From positions 114,359-178,358 of the forward strand of contig DASVDR010000015.1 of assembly GCA_036381015.1 (NCBI GenBank): a stretch of DNA of 64,000 bases. The letters run 5' to 3'. The notes beneath the pieces were generated by a model that did no database searches, was not told the origin of the DNA, and worked only from the letters and a program-made list of their open reading frames with translations. The position numbers were made by a program, and so were the translations under genes. The first letter of the stretch is position 1; each line of letters opens with the position of its first letter. Below are positions 1 to 8,016 of the stretch, in pieces. The stretch comes from Gammaproteobacteria bacterium. Its GTDB lineage: Bacteria; Pseudomonadota; Gammaproteobacteria; Steroidobacterales; Rariloculaceae.

Positions 1-135
1 TAGCCACGACGTCGGGCGCGGCCCGCGAGCGCCGCGTCCTCCGGTGCGCCGCCGCCGAAGCACGATCGCAAGCACGATGCCCGCGATGATGACCCAGATC
101 AGCGGGTCGAGGCGGTCGACGAAGCTCGAAAGCAT
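1..135 (-). CDS. Partial CDS: N-terminus of a small membrane protein, cut by the window edge
   Basis: On the minus strand an ATG at 135 opens a frame with no stop through base 1, giving 45 codons. The translation begins MLSSFVDRLDPL, continues with one hydrophobic segment (about residues 11-26, WVIIAGIVLAIV) and then an Arg-rich stretch. This is the shape of an N-terminal membrane anchor followed by cytoplasmic basic residues. YdcF/ElyC (DUF218) proteins can start this way, but too little is visible to name a family. It would be transcribed divergently from the GMC oxidoreductase, leaving about 265 bp between them. There is no clear Shine-Dalgarno, so the start is uncertain. Confidence 0.4.
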   Translation of the reverse strand, partial: MLSSFVDRLDPLIWVIIAGIVLAIVLRRRRTGGRGARGPRPTSWL

Positions 136-400
136 GGCGGGGCGGGCGCTGGCGGAATCGGAAGGGCAAGCTAAGAGAAGTTGCCGCGGTCGTCAAATGA
201 CCGGGTCGCGGCGGAAACGACTCGTTCGTCGTGCGAGAGCCGGGCCGAGACTATCGTGCGCGATATTGCGCCGACGAGCCGCCAGAGCTGCCGGTCGGCG
301 GTGTCGATTTCTCCGGCACAGGCACTAGAATGCGCGCACGGGCCGCGCCGCCGCTCGGCGGCCGCGTGCCCCACGAATCGAGCCGAAGATCGCGCGTGCA

Positions 401-2065
401 TTGAACGAGTTCGACTACGTCATCGTCGGAGCCGGGACGGCCGGCTGCGTGCTGGCCAACCGGCTCTCCGCGGACCCGGACGTCACGGTCGCGTTGCTCG
501 AGGCGGGCGGCAAGGACGACTACTTCTGGATCGACATTCCGGTCGGCTACCTCTACACGATCGGCAATCCGCGCACGGATTGGTGCTATCGGATCGAGCC
601 GGACGCCGGCCTGAACGGCCGCGCGATCGGCTATGCCCGCGGCAAGGGCCTCGGCGGGTGCTCGTCGATCAACGCGATGATCTACATGCGCGGGCAGCGG
701 AGCGACTACGACCATTGGGCGTCGCTCGGCAATCGCGGCTGGTCGTGGGACGACGTGCTGCCGGTGTTCAAGCGCTCCGAGGACTACCAGCACGGCGCGG
801 ACGACATGCACGGCGCGGGCGGCGAGCTGCGCGTCGAGGAACGCCGCGTCAGCTGGGAAATTCTCGATCGCTGGCGCGACGCGGCCGAGGAGTGCGGCAT
901 CCCGAAGATCGCGGAGTTCAACCGCGGCGACAACTTCGGTAACGCGTACTTTCAAGTGACGCAGCGGCGCGGCGTGCGGTGGAGCGCGACGAAGGCGTTT
1001 CTGCGCCCGGTCCTGCATCGGCCGAATCTGCACGTCCTGACGCACACGCTCGTCGAGCGGGTGAACGTCGAGACGGTCGACGGGGCGCGGCGCGCCGTCG
1101 GCGTCTCCGTGATCGCGCACCGCGCGGCCCGCGCGCGCCGAGGCCGCGACGGCACGGCCGCGGGCGGAACGGGGCAGGGCGAGCGGCGCACGATCCGCGC
1201 GCGCCGCGAAGTGATCCTCGCCGCGGGCGCGATCGGCTCGCCGCAGATCCTTCAGCTCTCCGGCATCGGGCCCGGCGAGCAGCTGGCGCGGCACGGCATC
1301 GAGGTGGTGCACGATCTGCCCGGCGTCGGCGAGAACCTGCACGACCACCTGCAGATCCGGATGATCTACAAGGTGCACGGCGCGGTCACGCTGAACCGGC
1401 GCGCGCGCTCCTGGGCGGGCAAGGCCGCGATGGCGCTCGAGTACGCGCTCTTCAAGACCGGTCCGCTGACGATGCCTCCTTCGCAGCTCGGCGCGTTCGC
1501 GAAGAGCGACGCGAGCCGTCCGGCGCCGAATCTCGAGTGGCACGTTCAGCCGTTGTCGCTCGACAAGTTCGGCGATCCGCTGCACCCGTTCGACGCGATC
1601 ACCCCCGCGGTCTGCAATCTCCAGCCGACGAGCCGCGGCCACGTGCGGATCCGCAGCCCCGATCCGGAGGCCGCGCCTTCGATCACGCTGAACTACCTCT
1701 CGACCGACGACGACCGCGCCGTCGCCGCGGCCGGCATGCGCTTCACGCGCCGGATCATGGCGGCGAACGCGCTCGCGGCCTTCCGTCCGGAGGAGTGGGT
1801 CCCCGGCCCCGGGGTGGAGAGCGACGAGGCGCTGATTCGCGCGGCCGGGGATCTCGGCACGACGATCTTTCACCCCGTCGGCACCTGCAAGATGGGGCAC
1901 GACGCGCTCGCGGTCGTGGACGATCGGCTCGCGGTGCATGGCGTCGCGGGCCTGCGCGTGATCGATGCGTCGATCATGCCGCGGATCACGTCCGGGAATA
2001 CGAACGCACCGACGGTGATGATCGCGGAAAAAGGCGCCGAGCACGTGCTCGCCGCGTGGCGCTGA
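401..2065 (+). CDS. GMC family FAD-dependent oxidoreductase (choline dehydrogenase-like)
   Basis: 554 aa, the usual length for glucose-methanol-choline oxidoreductases, which oxidise an alcohol group using FAD. The N-terminal dinucleotide-binding motif VGAGTAGC lies at residues 9-16. The GMC signature [16 protein letters not shown] is near residues 83-98. The C-terminal active-site region has [10 protein letters not shown] (catalytic His near 491) and SGNTNAPT (Asn near 534). There is no signal peptide, so it is probably cytoplasmic. The start is TTG at 401 because homology begins at once (NEFDYVIVG); no strong ribosome binding site is visible. A basic, Gly-rich insertion sits near residues 244-265. 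The true substrate (choline, alkanol, PEG or aromatic alcohol) cannot be told. It stands alone; the next gene is 55 bp downstream. Confidence 0.9.
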   Translation: MNEFDYVIVGAGTAGCVLANRLSADPDVTVALLEAGGKDDYFWIDIPVGYLYTIGNPRTDWCYRIEPDAGLNGRAIGYARGKGLGGCSSINAMIYMRGQRSDYDHWASLGNRGWSWDDVLPVFKRSEDYQHGADDMHGAGGELRVEERRVSWEILDRWRDAAEECGIPKIAEFNRGDNFGNAYFQVTQRRGVRWSATKAFLRPVLHRPNLHVLTHTLVERVNVETVDGARRAVGVSVIAHRAARARRGRDGTAAGGTGQGERRTIRARREVILAAGAIGSPQILQLSGIGPGEQLARHGIEVVHDLPGVGENLHDHLQIRMIYKVHGAVTLNRRARSWAGKAAMALEYALFKTGPLTMPPSQLGAFAKSDASRPAPNLEWHVQPLSLDKFGDPLHPFDAITPAVCNLQPTSRGHVRIRSPDPEAAPSITLNYLSTDDDRAVAAAGMRFTRRIMAANALAAFRPEEWVPGPGVESDEALIRAAGDLGTTIFHPVGTCKMGHDALAVVDDRLAVHGVAGLRVIDASIMPRITSGNTNAPTVMIAEKGAEHVLAAWR

Positions 2066-2120
2066 GCGCCTTCGGGGGCGGCCGTATTGGCGCGGGCCCC
2101 GGCAGGTCTATACTCCGCCT

Positions 2121-2504
2121 ATGCGCTTCGGAGCTCTGCCTGTCGTTGCCGCCGCGCTCCTCTGCGCTGCGGGCTGCGCGTCGTTCTATCCGGTGGAGAC
2201 GACGCCCGAGGCCATTACCGGCACGATTCAGCCCGGCGACACCGTGCGGGTGCGCACGCGCGATCGCGAAGAGCTGGTGTTGCTCGTCACCGCGATCAAC
2301 GACTATCGGCTCCGGGGGCGGGTCGACGGCAATCCGCAGGACGTGCGGTCGCTCGGCTTCGACGGCATCGAGCGCCTCGAGATCGAGCGGCTGAACATGC
2401 GCCGTGCGCTGCTCACGGTCGTGCTGCCGGTCGTCGCCGGCGCGATCATCGCCTGCAACAACGGCGATTGCCGCACGGACAGCGTTCTCGACGCGCGCTT
2501 CTGA
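2121..2504 (+). CDS. Small putative lipoprotein of unknown function
   Basis: 127 aa. The N-terminus MRFGALPVVAAALLCAAGC is a lipoprotein signal with lipobox L-C-A-A-G-C, so the mature protein should be lipid-anchored at Cys19. The mature part resembles a small beta-rich domain (PGDTVRVRTRDREELVLLV, then GRVDG and IERLEIERLN), with a short hydrophobic C-terminal segment (VVLPVVAGAIIA) and two Cys near the end. Proteins of this layout are common but unnamed in gammaproteobacteria. The downstream neighbour is convergent: its stop codon begins about 10 bp beyond this stop. No function is assigned. Confidence 0.65.
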   Translation: MRFGALPVVAAALLCAAGCASFYPVETTPEAITGTIQPGDTVRVRTRDREELVLLVTAINDYRLRGRVDGNPQDVRSLGFDGIERLEIERLNMRRALLTVVLPVVAGAIIACNNGDCRTDSVLDARF

Positions 2505-2514
2505 TTGTTCCGGG

Positions 2515-3450
2515 TTACTCCGCTCGGCTTCGCAGCCAGTCGAGCGTCTGCCGAATTCCGTCCTCGTACGGCGTCACGGGCTGAGGGCCGAGAAGGTTCG
2601 TGATCTTGAGCGTCTCGTAGCGGATCGGCTTCACGTACTCCGGAATGATCTGCATCATGCCGCGGAGCGGCGCGTTGAACCAGCCGAGCACGCGCAGAGA
2701 CGTTTTCCCAAGGCCGCGCACCTTGATCTTCGAGACCAGAATCTCGTTCACGATCTCCGCCGCGCGCCGGCCGTTCAACGGCCCGGCCGTCGGGATCAGC
2801 CAATGCTCGCCGTAGGCTTCGTCTCTTTCGGCGAGGCTCACGATCGTCCGCGCGGCATCGGGCACGAACGCGTATTCCCGCTCGACGTCCAGCGCGCCGA
2901 TCCAATGCATCGTCTTCCCTTGCGCGGCTTCCGCGAGCGGCTGCTGGAGCGTGCTCGTGTGCACGTGCGGCCCGTAGAAGTCCGGCAGATTCACGATCGC
3001 GGCGCCGGCTTCCCGCAGAATGTCCTCGGCGGCACGGCGATGGCGGACCCACGGCGGGCCGCCTTGCCGAGGGTGGTCCTCGTTCAGCGGATTGCCGACC
3101 AGCGGCAGAAACGCCCAGTAGCTCGAGACGTGCACGCAGCGCGGCGGCCGGTTTCCGGCGAGCGCCGCGGCGAGGTTCTCGGCCGCCGTTCGATGATGCT
3201 GCATCGCGTCGCCGCCGAAGCCGACGCAATGGAACACGACGTCGCAGCCGTCGACGGCGCGCTTCGTGTCGTCGGGCTTCAAAAGATCCGCGGCGACCCG
3301 CTCGGCCGAGAGGCCCGGGAAGAGCGCTTCGAGGTGACCCATGTTGCGCGAGACCGCTCGCACCGCCACGCCGCGCTTGCGTAGCTCGTCGGCGATGTCG
3401 ATCCCGACGGGGCCGGTGGCCCCGAGAATGACCGCTTTGGCGAATGGCAT
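2515..3450 (-). CDS. NAD(P)-dependent epimerase/dehydratase family protein (extended SDR)
   Basis: 311 aa. The N-terminal Rossmann motif is atypical but clear (ILGATGPVGIDIADEL, glycines G9, G12 and G15). It is followed by the SDR-type VVFHCVGFGGDAM and HVSSYWAFLPL segments and a C-terminal substrate domain. The canonical YxxxK is not obvious; the region after HVSSYW (PPWVRHRRAAEDIL) lacks the Tyr of the pair. The protein may therefore be an atypical SDR or act as a reductase with altered catalysis. It is probably cytoplasmic. It sits tail-to-tail with the small lipoprotein, and 90 bp separate it from the SnoaL-like gene upstream on the same strand, so the two may form one transcript. Confidence 0.8.
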   Translation of the reverse strand: MPFAKAVILGATGPVGIDIADELRKRGVAVRAVSRNMGHLEALFPGLSAERVAADLLKPDDTKRAVDGCDVVFHCVGFGGDAMQHHRTAAENLAAALAGNRPPRCVHVSSYWAFLPLVGNPLNEDHPRQGGPPWVRHRRAAEDILREAGAAIVNLPDFYGPHVHTSTLQQPLAEAAQGKTMHWIGALDVEREYAFVPDAARTIVSLAERDEAYGEHWLIPTAGPLNGRRAAEIVNEILVSKIKVRGLGKTSLRVLGWFNAPLRGMMQIIPEYVKPIRYETLKITNLLGPQPVTPYEDGIRQTLDWLRSRAE

Positions 3451-3540
3451 GGTCGTTCTCCGATGCGCCGGGGAGACACGCCGAGCCGCGTGAGGCGCCT
3501 CGCGCGGCAGTCGAGATCGCGAGCGGGGCAGCCTGCCGGG

Positions 3541-4080
3541 CTATTCCTTCCAGCCTTCCGGCGGCTCGGTGCCGCCCTGGATGCTCCGGGTCTTGTAGCG
3601 CCACTGTCCGTCCACCTTGACGAACGTGGCGTATTCCCGGCCTTGCGCGATGACGCGCGGCGCGTCGCCCTGCTTCTCGATCAGGTACTCGGTGAATATG
3701 AGCTTCGCGCTCGCCGTATCGCCGTGCACGACGATGAGCGGGTTGCCTATCGTCACGTTGAAGGAATAGGCGTTTTGGATCGGGCTGTCCTCGCCGGCAC
3801 TTCGGTACGCCTGTGCGATGCCGTCCCTACCCTTGTAGTGCGTGGTGCCCAGGATCAGCTCCGCGTCATCGGCATAGAAATCCGGAAAGCTTTCCGGATT
3901 CTCGTTGCCGAAGTTGTAGTAGTAGCGCGTGATCAGGTCCTGAATCTGCGCGCGGTCGACGAGAGTCTGTGCAGTGACGTCTTGCGCCCGGGCGGCCGGG
4001 CCGAATGCCAGCGCGAGGCAAAAGGTGACGCCCAATGCGCGGAGCCACGGCGTGATCGGATTATTCGTTCGAGTTTTCAT
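3541..4080 (-). CDS. Exported SnoaL-like/NTF2-fold protein
   Basis: 179 aa. The N-terminus has a Sec signal peptide (basic start MKTRTNNPITPWLR, hydrophobic core VTFCLALAFG, cleavage near AARAQ at about residue 33). The rest fits the SnoaL-like fold: IQDLITRYYYNFGNENPESF, then FYADDAELILG, a mid-protein beta strand region and the C-terminal VDGQWRYKTRSI. NTF2-fold proteins of this kind include aromatic dehydratases and polyketide cyclases as well as non-catalytic proteins. The Sec signal suggests a periplasmic role. The start codon is ATG. Upstream is a 180 bp gap ending at the decayed lspA. Confidence 0.75.
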   Translation of the reverse strand: MKTRTNNPITPWLRALGVTFCLALAFGPAARAQDVTAQTLVDRAQIQDLITRYYYNFGNENPESFPDFYADDAELILGTTHYKGRDGIAQAYRSAGEDSPIQNAYSFNVTIGNPLIVVHGDTASAKLIFTEYLIEKQGDAPRVIAQGREYATFVKVDGQWRYKTRSIQGGTEPPEGWKE

Positions 4081-4265
4081 GCTTATCTCCCCACGTCCGG
4101 TTCTCGAGGCAGCCTAGGGTAATCCAGGACGCGCGGCAACATGGGTGGCAGTGCGGCACGTGAAGCGAGCCGGCGCCGAAGGGCCCGGGGGGCTGGAGAC
4201 GGAGTCGGAGCGCTCGCCCGTGCAGCGGCCGTTTCCCTTTGCAGAGCGCGCGGTACTTGGGATCG

Positions 4266-4640
4266 TCAGGCTCGTTCCGGCAGAACGCGGCGGCCGGGAC
4301 GTCGCTTCCTGCCGCGAGAATGCTCGCCGACCAGGAGAATGACGACTCCGCCCAAGATCGCCATGTCGGCCACGTTGAAAATGCCCGTTCGGATCGGACC
4401 GATGCCGACGTTCAGAAAGTCGACCACTCGGCCGTCCGAAAGGCGATCCACCCAATTCGAAGCGCCGCCCGCGGCGACCATGGCGAGACCCAGAAGGCTC
4501 GCATCGGACCAACGAGTGCGAAGCGCATACACGATGAGGAGGGCGAGCAACACGCCCGGGCCGAAGCCGAACAGCACGAACCGAACGGGCTCGGGCAGCT
4601 CCGCGCCCAAGCTCAAGAAGGAGCCCGGATGCCTCGATCG
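4266..4640 (-). pseudogene. lspA: 5'-truncated lspA (signal peptidase II) remnant
   Basis: The minus-strand frame carries the C-terminal two thirds of prolipoprotein signal peptidase: GSFLSLGAELPEP, two transmembrane segments, GGASNWVDRLSDGRVVDFL and FNVADMAILGG. The two catalytic aspartates of the family (in the NWVDRL and FNVADM motifs) are both present. The family is normally about 160 aa. Upstream of about 4640 the frame (RFLRRSSKRSRHP) no longer resembles LspA and the DNA becomes coding for another protein. The first transmembrane helix and the start are missing. An internal TTG at 4616 could start a 116-aa product, but it would lack TM1. I infer loss by recombination at about 4635-4640. 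Confidence 0.75.
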
Positions 4641-5143
4641 CTTACTCGACCTTCGAAGGAACCGAACAGAGTCAGATACTGCTTGCGATACTTCTCGAGA
4701 TGCGCCTTATCCCTAGAAGCAATTTCCAGTTCATTTGCCAGTGTCAGCTCGCATAGCGATGACAGCAAGGAGTGATCGAGTGCGAACGTTCGACCAGTAA
4801 ATCTATCCCGGTACTGCGGCCCGGACTCGCGAATGATCTGACGATAGGTAAAGGAGCGGTCACAGGCGCCGTAGATGTAGACAAGCCTCTCTGCCATCTC
4901 ACCGATGAGCTCGCGGACTTGCTCGCGGCTCTCGAGGCCAATCAGCATATGCGGGAAGTCGTCCGTTCCATAGACGGCATGATACAACCCGGCAAGACAT
5001 ATCGGTTCAGAGTTTCCCCACAATCGCAGCAGCTGATACGTACCTTCTAAGTGGGCCGCAAGATCGCCCACTATATGGTCGACCTTGGCCGCACCAAGCT
5101 CACTCAGTTTCGAGATCCCCTGCTCGAGGCTTCTCGTGCTCAC
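4613..5143 (-). CDS. DUF6817-like protein, C-terminus possibly altered
   Basis: 176 aa. Recognisable features are HLEGTYQLLRLWGN, ICLAGLYHAVYGTDDF and GEMAERLVYIYGACDR, matching a family of HD-like helical proteins (DUF6817) of unknown activity. The GTG start at 5143 overlaps the stop of the frame-restored GrpB-like gene as GTGA, indicating past translational coupling. The last dozen residues (RVSDRGIRAPS) are read from DNA that belongs to the lspA remnant in another frame, so the native C-terminus may have been lost when the island joined lspA. Base composition is visibly more AT-rich than flanking genes, consistent with transfer. Confidence 0.65.
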   Translation of the reverse strand: MSTRSLEQGISKLSELGAAKVDHIVGDLAAHLEGTYQLLRLWGNSEPICLAGLYHAVYGTDDFPHMLIGLESREQVRELIGEMAERLVYIYGACDRSFTYRQIIRESGPQYRDRFTGRTFALDHSLLSSLCELTLANELEIASRDKAHLEKYRKQYLTLFGSFEGRVSDRGIRAPS

Positions 5144-5591
5144 GTGCGGTTTTCCCGAGCTGCCTCCGAGTGTATCTCAAGGATTACCGCCTCCTTCGCG
5201 CGGTTGTATATCTCGGCATTCTCAGGGGCGACCTGGTGCGCCCGATCTTTTTCGCGTGCTCGTACTTTCGCCTGCGGTCAGGACGCCGACTGAGGATTTC
5301 GATGAAAGCGAGCGAACCCACGTGCACAGGATCGCCGTGGTGGCAGATGTGAATATTGACGTTGTAGGTTACGTCGTCGCGGCGGACGGAACCGCAAACG
5401 TAAGGCTTGTCATCGCGGTCAACCCACACGTCTCGCCTGTGGAAACCGAGCGTTTCGAACGCTTTCTGCTCTTCCCTCAGATCGTCCAGCTTCGAGACTG
5501 CCAGCATGTCGAGCATGGGTTTCCCGGATAGGTCCGGGATAGCCGTGCTGCCGATGTGGATCAACGCAGCAGCTGAAATATTCGCCTCCAC
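5140..5591 (-). pseudogene. GrpB-like (UPF0157) nucleotidyltransferase-fold gene, frameshifted
   Basis: The first 95 or so codons from GTG 5591 read like a GrpB/UPF0157 protein: IHIGSTAIPDLSGKPMLDML, then VNIHICHHGDPVHVGSLAF and RRKYEHAKK. At an A-rich run (5241-5252) the frame breaks. The +1 frame then carries the expected family C-terminus RAHQVAPENAEIYNRAKEA followed by VILEIHSEA, ending at a TGA at 5140-5142. Restoring one base (AAAAAGGAT for AAAAAGAT) gives a continuous protein whose stop overlaps the next gene's start. The usual N-terminal 35 residues of the family are not recognisable upstream, so the gene may be damaged at both ends. Confidence 0.65.
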
Positions 5592-5676
5592 GTAGTTGCG
5601 AGTCTGGAAAAACAGATGCCTGTAGACCGGGCTATGCGGCAGTATCCTCCGGTGAGAAAGGTCTTCGTCAAAAGGA

Positions 5677-5868
5677 TCAATCTCTTATGACCATCGGCTT
5701 AGCGTCGAAAGCGGGCGAGCACCCCATCTTCACCCAGGTCCCTATCAGAGCGTCATAGACCTTAATCTTGTTGTCAATTGTTCGTTGCTTAAAGCTGACC
5801 TTCATGCTCACCGCATGAACGGCGAATCCACCGAGAGCCCCGAGAAGCACCAACAAGATCTGGTTCAT
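5677..5868 (-). pseudogene. Fragment of a small N-anchored membrane protein
   Basis: 63 aa from ATG 5868. It opens with a hydrophobic helix (MNQILLVLLGALGGFAVHAV), then SFKQRTIDNKIKVYDALIGT and WVKM. This opening looks like the start of a longer membrane-anchored hypothetical protein; after WVKM the sequence becomes unrelated and stops at once. I infer a 3'-truncated remnant in the same AT-richer island. It could instead be an intact 63-aa protein, since the frame itself has no defect. Confidence 0.4.
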
Positions 5869-6177
5869 CGTCTATGCCGAACAGTTGAATGGCCGCTCGC
5901 GCGATAGGCGGAGAAGCTTTTTTGCGTTCTTCTGACGATTCCCGCTATTTCGATAACTTGTGCAGGCGCCAGTCTGCTGGCATTCATAATGCATAACGGG
6001 AATTTCTGGCGTTAGGGAACAGATTTCGCCATGAGGCTAATGCGCGGGAAACAAAAGCTGCCTCGGATATCGTCAAGGCGTTGAATTCGTGCGCCTGTGC
6101 CCGAGAATTAAGGTGGCGCTTCCGGCCCTAGAGATTCGCGCCGCATGCCCACGCAGGCCGAATATTCAGACACTCCC

Positions 6178-7046
6178 CTATCGCCGCGAATCTGGACTAC
6201 CGCCGCGCAACGTCCCCGGCTCGAGCACCACCACACCGCAGCCGGTCACCGCCGGCAATGTGTAGAAGCTGTACACGTGCCTCGCGCGCTCTCCGAGCGC
6301 GGCCCGCATCGCGTACCACATCGTGAGCTCGGCGGCCTCCGAGCCGGCCACGCGCATGATCTTCTCCGGCGGGATCGCGACGAGCGCGTCCAAGTCGTTC
6401 ACGATCGCCTCAAGGAAATAGCGGTCCCAGCGCTCGTTCGCGAGGCCAAAGCGCGTGCCGTGAATCTGGTGCGACATTCCGCCGGTCGCGAGCACGACGA
6501 CGCGCTCGTCGCGGCCGTCCTCCAGGATCGCGCGCCGCAGCGCTTCGCCAAGCTGCCGCAACCGCCGCGGCGTCGGCACGGGCTGCATCAGCATGTTGAC
6601 CGCAATGGGCAGCATTTCAGCGGCCACGGCGCGTCGAACAGGTAGGGCAGCCAGGAGTAGATGCCGTGGTCGAGCTCGAGCTCCTGGCAGAACGTGAGAT
6701 CGAAGCCGATCTCGATCAGCTTGCGCGCGACCGGCCAGGCGAAGTCTGGATCTCCGTCGACTCCGGGGAACGGGCGCTTCCCGTACCCTTCGTCGGCTTG
6801 AGGGAAGTGCGCGGACATGCCGATCGCGAAGGTCGGATAGGTCGAGAGATCGAAGTAATTCATGTGGTCGTTGTAGACGACCACTAAATGCGTCGCGGCG
6901 GCCTCTTCGAGCCACGCCTTGACGGGCCGCGTGCCGTCGTACCAGGGACGCCACTTCGGATCGAAGGCGCGAGCCATGCCCGCGTCGTACTCGCGGCCCA
7001 TCGACGGCGTGTGCGCGATCCCGATTCCGCCGACGATCGTGGACAT
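6178..7046 (-). pseudogene. Class III extradiol ring-cleavage dioxygenase, beta (LigB-like) subunit, one frameshift
   Basis: LigB-type dioxygenases open catechol-type rings using non-haem Fe(II). The first frame from ATG 7046 gives GGIGIAHTPSMGREYD (iron-ligand His in AHTPS), VVVYNDHMNYFD and the block ending YSWLPYLFDAPWPLK. At 6613-6618 the frame shifts, and the other frame continues with MLPIAVNMLMQPVPTPRRLR, then VVVLATGGMSHQIHG, to a stop at 6178. Together they make about 289 aa, the normal length. One missing base in the AAATG run explains it. This may be a sequencing error in an otherwise good gene or a real inactivation. It is the last gene of the operon, 22 bp after the LigA fusion gene. 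Confidence 0.8.
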
Positions 7047-7068
7047 CAGCGCGCTTCCGGCGCCTCGC

Positions 7069-8016
7069 TCAGGCGAGATCCTCGGGCATCAGATCGATCC
7101 GCCGCGGCAGCGTCTCCTTCATGACCTCCCAGTCCGTGCCGCGCATGTGCGCGCCGACGTGCAAATGGGTCTCCCCGACGGCGGCCGCGATCTTGATGAC
7201 GTTGAAGTGGTGACCGCCGTGGGCGACGAGGCCGGTCCAGTCGCGCGCGCGGACGAGCGCCTTCTCCGCCTCGGTCAGCCCGTACTCGCTCATCAGCGCG
7301 TCGGGCTCGCGAGCAAAGCGCTCCCTGACGACGGGATCCTTGAAATCGAACGCGAAGCGATTGAGCCGGTACGAGCGCGTGCAGACCTCTCCGGTGAACA
7401 GGAACGTGCTCGGCGGCTCGAGGCTCAAGTCGACGCCCGCGATGCGGCGGTCGACTCGTGCGCTCCGGCGGTCGGCGCCTGCCGGCGTGGACTCGCGCGC
7501 TCCCGGATCCTCGGCCGCCATGCTTTCGCGCGCCGCGCGATCCTCCGCCGCCATGCCGACGGGCCCGCCTGCCGAGGGATCCTCGAAGATGCGCTCGATC
7601 CTGCGGGACTCGAAGAGCCAGCGGCCGTCGTCGCCGCGGACGTAGACGTCGTGAAAGTCGGCGACGAGGATCGGCACGGCGGGCGAAAGCGGCGGAAGCC
7701 CCGCCTGCGCGAAGGTCATGCAGACGCTCGTGCCGGCGGCGCGCGTGCGGCTCTCGATCTCGAGCGTCAGGCCCGAGTAGAGATGTCGCGACGTGCGCGG
7801 CCCGGCGGCGGTGCGCGCGCGGAACAGCGCCTCGATGGCCTTGCGGCCTTTCGAGCGACGCGCGCCGTGCGTGTAGAGCGCGTCCTCGGTGAAAAGACCG
7901 ACCAGCGCGTCGATGTCGCCGTGATCGAGGCAGCGGGTGAAGGCGGAGTTCAGGTCCTCGAGAGCGAGCCGGATCTCGATCTTCTCCAGCGCGCCGAGCG
8001 GCGGGTCAGCGGCCAT
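7069..8016 (-). CDS. SnoaL-like domain fused to LigA-type dioxygenase alpha subunit
   Basis: 315 aa from ATG 8016, overlapping the FAH gene stop by 11 bp. Residues about 8-150 are a SnoaL/ring-hydroxylase-beta-like NTF2 domain (IEIRLALEDLNSAFTRC, LVGLFTEDALYTHGAR, FHDVYVRGDDGRWLFESRR). A low-complexity linker (about 150-210, rich in Ala, Arg and Asp) follows. Residues about 215-310 are a LigA domain (YRLNRFAFDFKDPVVRERF, SEYGLTEAEKALVRARDW, HGGHHFNVIKIAAAVG), the alpha subunit that lids the LigB active site. LigA is normally a separate protein of about 120 aa or fused to LigB, so this partner is unusual. The frame is unbroken, so it is not obviously an error product. Confidence 0.8.
   Translation of the reverse strand: MAADPPLGALEKIEIRLALEDLNSAFTRCLDHGDIDALVGLFTEDALYTHGARRSKGRKAIEALFRARTAAGPRTSRHLYSGLTLEIESRTRAAGTSVCMTFAQAGLPPLSPAVPILVADFHDVYVRGDDGRWLFESRRIERIFEDPSAGGPVGMAAEDRAARESMAAEDPGARESTPAGADRRSARVDRRIAGVDLSLEPPSTFLFTGEVCTRSYRLNRFAFDFKDPVVRERFAREPDALMSEYGLTEAEKALVRARDWTGLVAHGGHHFNVIKIAAAVGETHLHVGAHMRGTDWEVMKETLPRRIDLMPEDLA

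Larger units (their letters stand above)
4640..6140. other. AT-richer island of gene fragments
   Basis: Between the lspA breakpoint and the LigB gene the base composition drops visibly (runs such as TTGTTGTCAATTGTTCG and GCATTCATAATGCATAACG), and codon use is unlike the neighbours. It holds three minus-strand genes or fragments (DUF6817-like, GrpB-like, small membrane protein). The 309 bp from 5869 to 6177 contain no gene I can support. No transposase, integrase or clear direct repeats at the ends were found. Integron-cassette ancestry is possible but no convincing attC site was seen. Confidence 0.5.

Noticed and set aside
5869-6177. GTTRRRY-like motif (GTTGAAT at 5884) and a near match (GTTAGGG at 6011) suggesting integron attC sites
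   Set aside because: No paired inverse core, no clear palindromic attC fold and no integrase gene. One match and one near match are expected by chance.
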